The notes beneath the pieces were generated by a model. That model made no database searches and was not told where the DNA came from. It saw nothing but the letters and a program-made list of their open reading frames with translations. A program made the position numbers and the translations under genes. Below are positions 56,145 to 64,000 of a stretch of DNA of 64,000 nucleotides, one piece after another. Source of the DNA: Leptospira sp. GIMC2001 (GTDB lineage Bacteria > Spirochaetota > Leptospiria > Leptospirales > Leptospiraceae); the NCBI RefSeq assembly GCF_028462125.1, contig NZ_CP115468.1:2409459-2473458 (forward strand), read 5' to 3'. The first letter of the stretch is position 1. Every line of letters begins with the position of its first letter.

Positions 56145-56416
56145 CTTAAATACTTTCGTAGCCTATCACTCGATGGCGCCAAAATCTCGACTAGTGTGAC
56201 ACCAGGATTCGTGCGGATCATTTCGGGTCTTGCTACTAATTTCAGGAAATCTTGAGAGCTTACATAGTCAATAGTCATTTTTTTTAGAATTCCTTCACCA
56301 ATCCCATGAACTACTTCCACATAGGTCTCGCCCTCGACAAAAGCAGTTTGGAATTCGCGATCTAATTTCTGGTAGGCTTCATCGTAATGCAGTTTTCGAA
56401 TATAGATTTCTCTCAT
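56141..56416 (-). CDS. Smr-domain protein (MutS2 C-terminus-like)
   Basis: Stand-alone Smr domain, 91 residues. VEVVHGIGEGILKKMTIDYV contains the H-G-x-G core of the family, and IRKLHYDEAYQKLDREF is the first helix. Such domains are nucleases or nucleic-acid binders. The ATG at 56416 overlaps the mutY stop as ATGA, and the stop overlaps cimA in the same way. The longer frame starting at 56437 is not needed. Confidence 0.88.
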   Translation of the reverse strand: MREIYIRKLHYDEAYQKLDREFQTAFVEGETYVEVVHGIGEGILKKMTIDYVSSQDFLKLVARPEMIRTNPGVTLVEILAPSSDRLRKYLR

Positions 56417-57495
56417 GACGGAAACAGTCCTCCCCATGCAGAGAAATTCATCATTTTTTTAGAGATGGATGATGGAAAATCCCGTTCAAGATTCTCGTAG
56501 TCGGTGAATTTCTCGGAGCCTCCGTGCAAAATAGCTCGATGAAAATCCAAATCTTTTATGCATCGATGTAAATGAATTTGAATCTTGTGATGAGTAATGG
56601 AATGGGAACAAGTTCCAGGAATGGGCTCAGTTCCTAATTCAGCTATCAGTTCCTGAATATAAGCTGGAGTTTTGTATTCTGTTGGAAGATTCATTTCTGA
56701 ATCCTGAGGCTCGATCCTAAATGGAAGTGCATACATATCCTTAAAGAATCTTCTTGATCGATCTTTCACCAATAGAAATCGACCTTGCCTTCGAATAATA
56801 TAAAAATGCATTTGGATCGCTAACTTTTCTCTATCTTTCTTAGCCGGTGGATAGAGTGCGATTGTGTTTGTAATTTTGGCCTTGCAATGCTCGGCAATAG
56901 GACAGATTGCACAGTTTGGATTGGGACTGCAAACCATGGAACCCAATTCCATCATAGCTTGATTGTGGTCTCCAGGATTGGATCGATTCAGGAATTGGTC
57001 AGCATAGTCCTGCCATTTTTTCTCATCAGATTCTGTGAACAATCTGGATATGACTCTTTTTACATTGCCGTCCAGAACAGCATAAGACTTGTTATATGCC
57101 ATTGATAGAACTGCTCTTGCTGTATAGGGTCCAACTCCTGGAATTTCAAGTGCGTCTTCCAAATGATCCGGAAACCTTCCATTATAATTGCTCATAACAA
57201 ACATACAAGCTTTGCGCAAATTTCTTGCACGAGAATAGTAGCCGAGCCCTCTCCAATTTGCCATTACTTCTTCTTCAGAGGCTTGAGAAAGGGATTCCAT
57301 ATCAGGGAATCTTAAAAGAAATTGATTGTAGATAGGTAACATGGCAGACACTCTCGTCTGCTGTAGCATGACTTCAGAGACCCAGATTCTATAAGCGGTG
57401 GGTTTATTCCGAAAAGGTAGATCTCGTTTGTTTTTATGAAACCAGAATAGTAGTTTATCCTGCGGACTCAATTGTCTGGAATTCCTTAGACACAT
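56413..57495 (-). CDS. mutY: A/G-specific adenine glycosylase
   Basis: Removes A mispaired with 8-oxoG, 360 residues. RIWVSEVMLQQTRVSAMLP has the catalytic Glu, LEIPGVGPYTARAVLSMAYN the helix-hairpin-helix and AVLDGNVKRVISRLF the catalytic Asp. The cluster cysteines read CSPNPNCAICPIAEHC, with 5, 2 and 5 residues between them; the first gap is usually 6. A C-terminal NUDIX-like domain follows (YIIRRQGRFLLVKDRS). The start is uncertain: ATG 57495 overlaps the previous gene by 41 bases, while TTG 57471 has AAGGA upstream. Confidence 0.93.
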   Translation of the reverse strand: MCLRNSRQLSPQDKLLFWFHKNKRDLPFRNKPTAYRIWVSEVMLQQTRVSAMLPIYNQFLLRFPDMESLSQASEEEVMANWRGLGYYSRARNLRKACMFVMSNYNGRFPDHLEDALEIPGVGPYTARAVLSMAYNKSYAVLDGNVKRVISRLFTESDEKKWQDYADQFLNRSNPGDHNQAMMELGSMVCSPNPNCAICPIAEHCKAKITNTIALYPPAKKDREKLAIQMHFYIIRRQGRFLLVKDRSRRFFKDMYALPFRIEPQDSEMNLPTEYKTPAYIQELIAELGTEPIPGTCSHSITHHKIQIHLHRCIKDLDFHRAILHGGSEKFTDYENLERDFPSSISKKMMNFSAWGGLFPS

Positions 57496-57754
57496 CCATA
57501 ATAGAGTATCTGAGGAAAGTATTACAGGTAGCCTCTTCCGTGTAACGTACTAAATCATAGTCAAGTCTAGGAGACCGAAAAAAATTGGAATGAAGTAGTC
57601 TTTCGGAAATTTCTTTCTTGATATGTCCACGAGCTTCTGTTCTTCGATTGTAGAGATTAGGAACCAACAACTCGCTTTTATAAGAAAGGATTCCTTCACG
57701 ATAAATGGCAACAGTGATAAGTATTTTGTATTTTTTTTCGGCTGAGTTTTCCAT
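57455..57754 (-). CDS. Uncharacterised small protein upstream of mutY
   Basis: 99 residues, no signal peptide or membrane helix. It looks like a compact alpha/beta fold: KYKILITVAIYREG, SELLVPNLYNRRTEARGHI, then DYDLVRYTEEATCNTFLRYS. I do not recognise it. Its 3' end overlaps mutY by 41 bases, so it is probably the first gene of the mutY-smr-cimA-pth operon. The intergenic region before ispG (130 bases) would hold its promoter. Confidence 0.65.
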   Translation of the reverse strand: MENSAEKKYKILITVAIYREGILSYKSELLVPNLYNRRTEARGHIKKEISERLLHSNFFRSPRLDYDLVRYTEEATCNTFLRYSIMDVSKEFQTIESAG

Positions 57755-57884
57755 AGTTTCTCTGGTTAATATCTAAAACAATTATCGACCAATGAACTGT
57801 CTAATTTTAAAGAACTGAGAGATTAATGTTATCAAAAAAGTTTGCCAGTATGATGACTTTTTTGGATTCTGAGCTAAAGTCCTT

Positions 57885-59912
57885 ATGAAGTCTAAATACA
57901 ACGAATCCCCATTCTTCTACAAAAGAAGACTTACAAGAGAAGTAAAAGTCGGTGGCATAGGAATTGGTGGCAACAATCCGATTCGTATTCAATCCATGGT
58001 AAATACTGACACAAAAGATGTGCAAGCGACGATTGCACAAATACGCGAGCTACAAGAAGCTGGATCTGAATTGGTGAGACTGACTGTTCCAACGAGCCAA
58101 GATTCAGATGCGCTAGTAAAAATTCGCGAGCAAATGAAAAGGGATAAAATCACTGTTCCTTTAGTTGCAGATATACATTTCACTCCATCCATTGCGATGA
58201 AAGCAGTGGAGTTTGTTGAGAAAATTCGAATCAATCCTGGAAACTTTGCAGATAAAAAGAAATTTGCTATAATCGAATATACTGATAAAGAATACAATTT
58301 AGAATTAGAGAGAATCTCCGATGTATTTTTGCCACTTGTAAAAAGAGCACAAGAATTGGGAGTTGCTATGAGAATTGGAACGAATCATGGTTCTCTTTCT
58401 GATAGAATCATGAATCGATATGGTGATTCACCTGAAGGCATGGTTGAATCTTCTTTGGAATTTATACGAATTGCTGAGAGTATCGGCTACAAAGATATTA
58501 TTGTATCCATGAAAGCATCCAATACACAAATCATGATTCAGGCTTATCGTATGCTTGTTGCAAGATTTTATGAATTGGGAATGGACTACCCCTTGCATCT
58601 TGGTGTTACGGAAGCGGGTGATGGAAAAGATGGACGTATCAAATCAGCTATAGGAATTGGAAGTCTATTGGATGATGGGCTTGGAGATACAATTCGTGTA
58701 TCTCTCACAGAAGATCCTGTTTTAGAAATTCCTGTAGCGAGAAAAATTGCAGAGAAATATAACGTATTCAATTCGAGAAATATTGAATCCAATTCTAACA
58801 AAAAAAAGGCGGACAACTTTTTCGAATTTAAAGAATTCCGAAATCCACTTCAATATTCAAGATTCTATTCTAAAGAAATTGAGCTGGGAAATCTCAAGAT
58901 TGGAGACAACCATCCGATTCGCATCGAAGCTCATTTGGATTCAGTTCCACAGAATCCCACGCAAATCATTGGTGACCTAATCCAAGCTGGATTGTCTACT
59001 TCCACATCACCAGAATCCATACATTTTCCCATTAGAACCGATGCTGAACTCGATTGGATTATTGGGGCAAAGAAATTGGGAAGCATTCCGATTCCTGTTT
59101 CTTTCATGCTTCAAAGCGAGATGGCATCACAGTTCTACGATAGAATATCGGACTTGCTATTGTTAGAAAAATGGGTAACATACTTTCCCTATTTTGCCAA
59201 CGAAGAAGACGAGCAGAGTTTTATGGGAGCTCTCTCTTCCTATCACAACAATGGAGGAGTCGTTGAATGGGTTATCCGTTCCAATGAATTCAATCGCTTA
59301 GAAGAACTCATTCAAAAAATTGCTAAATATTCTCTAAAAAATTCTTCTTTCAGCTTACAATGTGATGACTATGTTCATGACTATCGAAAATTTGCAAGTT
59401 TACTCTCACACCATGACTATCCGATTGTACTGAGCGGAAGTTTTGAGGACTATGATGATGCCTTGTACAAAACATCCATTGGTATGGGCGGTTTGCTCAT
59501 TGATGGAATCGGTGATATGATTCGTATATCTTATCCTGGAGAAGTCTCTGAGCAATTGAGCCTTGGATTTGATTTACTTCAAGGATGCAGGCTTCGCCTC
59601 ACAAAAACTGAATATATATCATGCCCATCATGCGGCAGAACACAATTCGATCTGCAAGATACAACGGCACGAATCAAAAAAAGAACCATTCATCTCAAAG
59701 GTGTCAAGATCGCAGTCATGGGATGTATCGTCAACGGTCCAGGTGAAATGGCTGACGCAGATTTTGGCTACGTTGGAGCGGCACCAGGGAAAGTACATTT
59801 GTATCGTGGTAAAGAAATTATCATGAAAAATGTACCCTCCGCCATTGCTGATGAGAAACTCATCGAACTCATCAAAGAAAGTGGAATGTGGGTCGAAGCA
59901 AGCGAGGTATAA
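57885..59912 (+). CDS. ispG: 4-hydroxy-3-methylbut-2-enyl-diphosphate synthase, large form
   Basis: Penultimate step of the MEP isoprenoid path. 675 residues. [20 protein letters not shown] and the TIM-barrel with [21 protein letters not shown] match the N-terminal catalytic domain. The C-terminal domain has the 4Fe-4S ligands in [14 protein letters not shown] and [20 protein letters not shown]. coli IspG is 372 residues; the extra 290 or so (about residues 285-560) form an inserted domain also found in plants and Chlamydiae. It is monocistronic and divergent from the mutY operon. There is no strong ribosome site. Confidence 0.95.
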   Translation: MKSKYNESPFFYKRRLTREVKVGGIGIGGNNPIRIQSMVNTDTKDVQATIAQIRELQEAGSELVRLTVPTSQDSDALVKIREQMKRDKITVPLVADIHFTPSIAMKAVEFVEKIRINPGNFADKKKFAIIEYTDKEYNLELERISDVFLPLVKRAQELGVAMRIGTNHGSLSDRIMNRYGDSPEGMVESSLEFIRIAESIGYKDIIVSMKASNTQIMIQAYRMLVARFYELGMDYPLHLGVTEAGDGKDGRIKSAIGIGSLLDDGLGDTIRVSLTEDPVLEIPVARKIAEKYNVFNSRNIESNSNKKKADNFFEFKEFRNPLQYSRFYSKEIELGNLKIGDNHPIRIEAHLDSVPQNPTQIIGDLIQAGLSTSTSPESIHFPIRTDAELDWIIGAKKLGSIPIPVSFMLQSEMASQFYDRISDLLLLEKWVTYFPYFANEEDEQSFMGALSSYHNNGGVVEWVIRSNEFNRLEELIQKIAKYSLKNSSFSLQCDDYVHDYRKFASLLSHHDYPIVLSGSFEDYDDALYKTSIGMGGLLIDGIGDMIRISYPGEVSEQLSLGFDLLQGCRLRLTKTEYISCPSCGRTQFDLQDTTARIKKRTIHLKGVKIAVMGCIVNGPGEMADADFGYVGAAPGKVHLYRGKEIIMKNVPSAIADEKLIELIKESGMWVEASEV

Positions 59913-60024
59913 AACCAATCAATTTCTTATTTTCAAAACTTTCCATATGTTTGTTCTGAGTCTAACTTATATGAAAAATTTTAATTCTCGAATTATTCGC
60001 AATGGAACTCAATTCATAAGAAGT

Positions 60025-60612
60025 ATGAATCTACAAATTTTTTCTAAAAAATACAAAATCATCTTAATACTACTCGTTATCTTACCTTTCGTTTTTTTGG
60101 TAAATCCTGTTAAATCCAATGATCTGGATAAAATTCCCGACTCAGGAATCAAATGGAATCCACCCAAAAATTGGAAAAAACCAGATCCAAAATCAATAGA
60201 GAAAAAACTAAACAAGATTCAATTCAATGTTACTCAGCAGGATGGTACGGAACGTCCTTTTCAAAATGAATATTGGGACAATAAAAAAGAAGGGATCTAT
60301 GTTGATATAATTTCTGGTGAACCACTATTTAGCTCAAAAGATAAATTTGATTCAGGGACAGGATGGCCATCTTTTACAAAACCAATCTCCAAAGATTTGA
60401 TCGTAATAAAAAAAGATTCCTCATACGGGATGGTGAGAACCGAAGCAAGATCGAAGTATGGTGACTCTCACCTTGGTCATATTTTTGATGATGGTCCGGC
60501 ACCGACTGGTTTAAGATTTTGTATGAATTCCGCTTCACTTAGGTTTATTCCGAAGGAAAAATTAAAAGAAGAAGGTTATGGAGATTTTTTGAAATTATTT
60601 CTTACGAAATAA
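60025..60612 (+). CDS. msrB: Exported peptide-methionine (R)-S-oxide reductase
   Basis: Repairs oxidised methionine in proteins, 195 residues from the Met at 60025. It begins with a signal peptide ([19 protein letters not shown]), so it acts outside the cytoplasm. The MsrB domain shows [29 protein letters not shown] and the catalytic Cys in [12 protein letters not shown]. The usual zinc CxxC pairs are lost ([13 protein letters not shown] where YxCxxCG is normal), so it is of the zinc-free kind. The open frame goes back to 59830 inside ispG; the part before 60025 is not protein-like. Its end overlaps the converging gene by 18 bases. Confidence 0.9.
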   Translation: MNLQIFSKKYKIILILLVILPFVFLVNPVKSNDLDKIPDSGIKWNPPKNWKKPDPKSIEKKLNKIQFNVTQQDGTERPFQNEYWDNKKEGIYVDIISGEPLFSSKDKFDSGTGWPSFTKPISKDLIVIKKDSSYGMVRTEARSKYGDSHLGHIFDDGPAPTGLRFCMNSASLRFIPKEKLKEEGYGDFLKLFLTK

Positions 60613-62373
60613 CCAAAGTTCACCTGATAAATGTAAATTGGTTTTATCGATTGGTTCGCCAAATCTTTTTTTAAATACTTCTTTGCATTTATCATCTAAA
60701 ATATCGGAATATAGATTTATTCCTGCAAAATCATAAGAATTGTAGAAACTCAAAAATTGATTCCATTCTTGATCATTCCAACAGCGAGACTGTTTTGGGA
60801 AAAATGGATCGGATTGCGAATCCATTAGAAAAAGTTTATCCCAACCTTTAGAAAGGAAAATATCTTTTTGTGTTTGGTGCATGCGTCCGAAATACTGACC
60901 AATTGACTTTTTATGATGAAATTGTCTTAAGGAATACTGATTTCCTGTATTAGAAAAATAAGGACAGAGCCTCTCATCACCGTCAGCACCAAATATACAA
61001 AAAGGCCAATCTAGAATTGCCTCTCCAGGTAGGTTCTTTATACTATTAAAATATTCTAAATTATCATTTGAAAGTTTAATCTCAGTATTATTCTTGTGAG
61101 AATAAACAGTTCTAACTTCCCATATCAGAAAGATCAGGAAAGCAATAACCAAGACTTTTTTCCATTTCGTTAAGAAAAAATTCTCAAAATGTACAAAAGC
61201 ACCAAACATTCCAAAAATAATGGAAATTGCAAAACTAGATCGTCCAGATACTCGAAAATAATTAAACCAAGGTAATTTAGTAAGATAGGGAAATTCGGAT
61301 GGATGATAGGATAGAAGTATACAAGCGAGTAACAATAATGGTAGGATTGCAAATAATCTTCTATTAATATGAAATAAACAATAAAACAACGAAAATAAAA
61401 TTAGAGAACTCAGAGTAAAAACTCCAATACTATCCGAAGAATCTCCAATCATTAAATGGTATTTTAGATCTAAAATATTCAATTTTGGTATTATAGGAAT
61501 CAACAATCTAATAGGGTTACTCCACCAAAAGGCTTGTAAGAAGCCTTCCTTACTAAAATCCATAATGGAAAAATATATTTTCATAAAAATCGGAAGATAG
61601 TATGTAGTAAAAACTAAAAGGGAAAAAAGGAAAATACTGACGACCAACCATTTTGGTTTAAGGAAAATGTTAATTTTCTTAGTATTAAAAATCGAGTAAG
61701 AAACTATAACGAGTCCATGAATTAAAATCGATAATACTCCGATGCTAGTTACATAGGTTAAATCTTCACCAAAGCTAAAAAACAAGAATGCAATTCTTAA
61801 TAGAAAATAATTTATATTGATTTCCTGATCAACTATTAGCTTATAAATAATCAGAAAATCTAAAACAAGAGAGAGGCCTGTCCAATGATGAATCGTGAAA
61901 CCATAGTGATATGGGTATTTTAATATTGAATAATAGCCGAGAAAACTTCCAGCAAGAGCTGGAACCATTGATTGCGTCAAAGAAAAATGCTTTTGAAGTA
62001 AAAAGTAAATTCCCCAAAAGCTAAAAGAAATTGAAAGAAAAGCATAAATTTTCAGGAATCCGCTGTGACCGATCCATGTATAAATTAAATAATTAAAAAA
62101 ATCTTTTTCCAATCCCCAAGATTGGAAAGCTTGAACTGTTCCGAATGGAAAAAAGGATTCATTGTTATTTAGATCAACATCAAAATACAATCCGTTAAAA
62201 CTCAAATACTTAGAAAAATAGTAAGCATTATAGCTCCAGTGAACTGTATCTGCATAACCAAATATTACACCCGAAAAAGCTCCAATTATTTTGGAAATAA
62301 TCAAAAAAGACAGAATAAAATATATTATAAAAACGAATCTATGCTTGAGTAGTAGTGATTTTAAATTGTCCAT
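60595..62373 (-). CDS. Polytopic membrane protein, glycosyltransferase-like
   Basis: 592 residues with about 11-12 hydrophobic helices and a soluble C-terminal domain (about 410-592). The first loop contains [19 protein letters not shown], reminiscent of the acidic-residue loop of GT-C enzymes, but no clear motif pair is visible, so the assignment is soft. The C-terminal domain has [18 protein letters not shown] and several Cys and Trp residues. It lies 65 bases after the SGNH-type gene on the same strand, which suggests a joint role in envelope polysaccharide. Convergent overlap with msrB is 18 bases. Confidence 0.65.
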   Translation of the reverse strand: MDNLKSLLLKHRFVFIIYFILSFLIISKIIGAFSGVIFGYADTVHWSYNAYYFSKYLSFNGLYFDVDLNNNESFFPFGTVQAFQSWGLEKDFFNYLIYTWIGHSGFLKIYAFLSISFSFWGIYFLLQKHFSLTQSMVPALAGSFLGYYSILKYPYHYGFTIHHWTGLSLVLDFLIIYKLIVDQEININYFLLRIAFLFFSFGEDLTYVTSIGVLSILIHGLVIVSYSIFNTKKINIFLKPKWLVVSIFLFSLLVFTTYYLPIFMKIYFSIMDFSKEGFLQAFWWSNPIRLLIPIIPKLNILDLKYHLMIGDSSDSIGVFTLSSLILFSLFYCLFHINRRLFAILPLLLLACILLSYHPSEFPYLTKLPWFNYFRVSGRSSFAISIIFGMFGAFVHFENFFLTKWKKVLVIAFLIFLIWEVRTVYSHKNNTEIKLSNDNLEYFNSIKNLPGEAILDWPFCIFGADGDERLCPYFSNTGNQYSLRQFHHKKSIGQYFGRMHQTQKDIFLSKGWDKLFLMDSQSDPFFPKQSRCWNDQEWNQFLSFYNSYDFAGINLYSDILDDKCKEVFKKRFGEPIDKTNLHLSGELWLFRKK

Positions 62374-62438
62374 ATTCTCAGTTTTTTTTACTTCACCAAA
62401 AATTCAGCTTATTTAAAATAAATCTTTTCATAATTAAA

Positions 62439-63731
62439 TTATTTTAGATTCTTCAATTCATTCAATAAAAATGGAGATATTGCATCTGCCGCAACTCGAT
62501 TACCTGCAGCGTTCCAGTGAAGATCAAAGTCCCAAGTCAAAGTTTTTCCCGAATTTGTAGCTAGTCGTAAGGAATCCGTTAGGGTTAGAAATGGGATTCC
62601 ATTTTCTATGGAATACTCAATCAATCTCTTCTCTAACTCTGATTCTTGTTGAAGCCATTTTGAATCCACGAGATAGCCTAACCTTTCATTCAATTTTTGT
62701 TTTAAAGGTGAAAATTGCAATTCACTACTAACATAAACAAGTATAAATCTTTGATTGGACGATTCCGTTGCTATTTTCAGTTTGGAGATTTCTTGAATCA
62801 TGGTATTATATCCATTTAAAGCTTGCTCATTCAATTCCAACGAATCCTTAAAATAACTAGGTTCAGTCAATCCGTAAAGAACATGCCAAGAATTATAATC
62901 TCCGATTGCTGCCGAATGCAACATATCTGAACCTAATCGGTCTTTCCAGTCATCAAAAGATTCACTTGATATGTCTAAAGATTTCGCTACAACTTGTGCT
63001 GAAGAAATAAATTCTTGATATTTAATATCAGCTTCTTCTTTAGTAAGTTGAGGCCTTTTATATTTAGATAAATTTTGGCTTTGAAGATTTGAATCGTTTA
63101 ATACTTGAATTGAGTTTGCATCAGCTTGTAAATTTGAACTCTGCATCATCATAAAAATTCGAATTCCATATTCCAGTGAATTGGGAAAAATCAAATTCAG
63201 AATTCTGAGCCAGAAATTATGACTAATAATAAATTCGCGAGTCTTTCTAGAAAGTTGATTCTCACCTGAATCAAAAACGTCATTTGTGTATATACAAAAT
63301 ACAACAACATCTGGAGAAATAATTGGGTTCAAGTATTCATACATCAACCTGGATTGAAGCGGACTATTACCAATAATTCCAGCATTTATAAATTCAAAAT
63401 CTTTTCCTAACTTTCTGAATTTTTCTGATACCAAGGAAACCATGGTTTGTTCTTTCTTAACACCAACTCCATGAACGAATGAATCACCAATAAAAAGAAC
63501 ACGCGTCTTAGATTTTTCACTTAATTCTTCATTCCGAATACCCAAAGAATTTGTCTCAGATAAATAGATAAAATCTGAAGAAAAAGATATCGTTTTTGTA
63601 TTGGCTGGGTAAGTACTAACTTTAGAAAAATTTTGAGATTTTAAAATGTAAAATCCAACATAATCCAGCATTCGGAAAGCACAGAAAACCAAGAGAAACA
63701 AAACGATGTAAAAAAATAATTTCCTAAGCAT
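62439..63731 (-). CDS. Membrane-anchored SGNH/GDSL-type hydrolase
   Basis: 430 residues with one N-terminal membrane helix (LFFYIVLFLLVFCAFRMLDY) and an extracytoplasmic SGNH fold. Block I is VLFIGDSFVHGVGV (the nucleophile Ser in GDS). Gly and Asn residues follow in FINAGIIGNSPLQSRLMY and VVVFCIYTNDV, and block V is FDLHWNAAGNRVAADA (Asp/His pair). The catalytic set looks complete. Such proteins often add or remove O-acetyl groups on polysaccharides (AlgJ/AlgX, OafA types). It is paired with the membrane protein downstream. Confidence 0.82.
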   Translation of the reverse strand: MLRKLFFYIVLFLLVFCAFRMLDYVGFYILKSQNFSKVSTYPANTKTISFSSDFIYLSETNSLGIRNEELSEKSKTRVLFIGDSFVHGVGVKKEQTMVSLVSEKFRKLGKDFEFINAGIIGNSPLQSRLMYEYLNPIISPDVVVFCIYTNDVFDSGENQLSRKTREFIISHNFWLRILNLIFPNSLEYGIRIFMMMQSSNLQADANSIQVLNDSNLQSQNLSKYKRPQLTKEEADIKYQEFISSAQVVAKSLDISSESFDDWKDRLGSDMLHSAAIGDYNSWHVLYGLTEPSYFKDSLELNEQALNGYNTMIQEISKLKIATESSNQRFILVYVSSELQFSPLKQKLNERLGYLVDSKWLQQESELEKRLIEYSIENGIPFLTLTDSLRLATNSGKTLTWDFDLHWNAAGNRVAADAISPFLLNELKNLK

Positions 63732-63836
63732 GGCAGTTCAATAATTTATTAATCGTGATTTTTCGCAACTCTAATTGGATATTAGTTGCTTTGGAATTTG
63801 ATGGAAATTCGTAAAATATCTGAACAATTAGTTCGT

Positions 63837-63856
63837 TTCAGAACAAAACTTCTGAA
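63837..63856. repeat. Inverted repeat upstream of the TCAC tract
   Basis: TTCAGAA (63837-63843) is mirrored by TTCTGAA (63850-63856) around a 6-base loop, in the divergent region between the SGNH-type gene and the TCAC-repeat ORF. It could be an operator or weak hairpin; no T run makes it a convincing terminator. Confidence 0.35.
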
Positions 63857-63916
63857 GTAAATTTTGATTCAATCTAAGGAATTTTATTTAAGGAAACACC
63901 TATTATCCAACCGTAT

Positions 63917-64000
63917 ATGAATATCACTCACTCACTCACTCACTCACTCACTCACTCACTCACTCACTCACTCACTCACTCACTCACTCACTCACTCACT
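63917..64000 (+). CDS. Possible ORF with N-terminal SLTH repeats, cut by window edge
   Basis: An ATG at 63917 opens a frame (Met-Asn-Ile-Thr-His then repeated Ser-Leu-Thr-His) that stays open for 28 codons to the window end. The repeat has no stop in any of its three plus-strand frames, while every minus-strand frame hits TGA. A purine stretch TTAAGGAAA lies about 20 bases upstream, too far for a normal ribosome site. What follows beyond 64000 decides whether this is a gene; I report it as a candidate only. Confidence 0.3.
   Translation, partial: MNITHSLTHSLTHSLTHSLTHSLTHSLT
63924..64000 (+). repeat. TCAC tetranucleotide repeat, at least 19 copies
   Basis: Uninterrupted TCAC units from 63924 to the last base of the window: 77 bases, 19 full units plus one base, and possibly longer outside. 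The unit length is not a multiple of three, so slippage would shift any reading frame that passes through it. Confidence 0.98.

Noticed and set aside
59830..60024. N-terminal extension of MsrB
   Set aside because: Lies within the ispG 3' end and the intergenic region; the signal peptide starts at 60025.

Overview
The window looks like chromosome of a Leptospira-type spirochaete; the species is not determined. The evidence is AT-rich coding DNA, two tandem periplasmic flagellin (FlaB) genes beside a FlaA-like sheath gene, a citramalate synthase of the Leptospira CimA type, the large insert-bearing form of IspG, spirochaete-style lipoproteins, and housekeeping genes packed with ATGA/GTGA stop-start overlaps. 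I see no rRNA, CRISPR array, insertion sequence, prophage or integrase. One tRNA gene, Leu(CAA), is present.

Layout. 1-2.1 kb (minus): proC (cut by the window edge), a YggS-type PLP protein and a membrane-anchored Ser/Thr/Lys-rich protein. 2.1-5.0 kb: a FlaA-like gene (plus) starting head to head with the previous gene, then two flaB genes (minus), each with its own terminator and a leader hairpin showing GGA in the loop (candidate CsrA sites). 5.3-13 kb: a PAS histidine kinase, pcnB with a repeat-rich tail, an M23 peptidase, an Lgt-family protein, a crotonase and a TPR protein. 13-20.6 kb (minus): a GT39-like glycosyltransferase, a Cys-rich lipoprotein, rlmN, sufB, a 2-Cys peroxiredoxin and a long low-complexity membrane protein. 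20.7-26 kb: hotdog thioesterase, tRNA-Leu, SDR, an unknown protein with a FliG-like stretch, glpK, an MBL hydrolase and a STAS protein.

26-30.3 kb (minus): a tightly coupled lipoprotein-ctpA-tsaD-pssA unit and lexA. 30.4-36.7 kb (minus): a heavy-metal-type RND efflux operon with an inorganic pyrophosphatase gene inside it, followed downstream by lexA. 37.2-39.5 kb (plus): bactofilin and recJ. 39.5-51.8 kb (minus): mtnD and a complex I operon nuoABCDEFHJKLMN, with nuoG and nuoI absent from their usual places. 51.9-57.8 kb (minus): rarA, a small Cys-rich protein, a DedA protein, pth, cimA, a Smr protein, mutY and an unknown gene. 57.9-60.6 kb (plus): ispG and an exported msrB. 60.6-63.7 kb (minus): a polytopic membrane protein and an SGNH-type protein, probably for envelope polysaccharide. 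The window ends inside a TCAC tetranucleotide repeat lying in the first codons of a possible plus-strand ORF, the form of a phase-variable locus.

The points most worth following are the TCAC repeat ORF, the GGA-loop hairpins in both flagellin leaders, the complex I operon lacking nuoG and nuoI, and the pyrophosphatase inside the metal-efflux operon.
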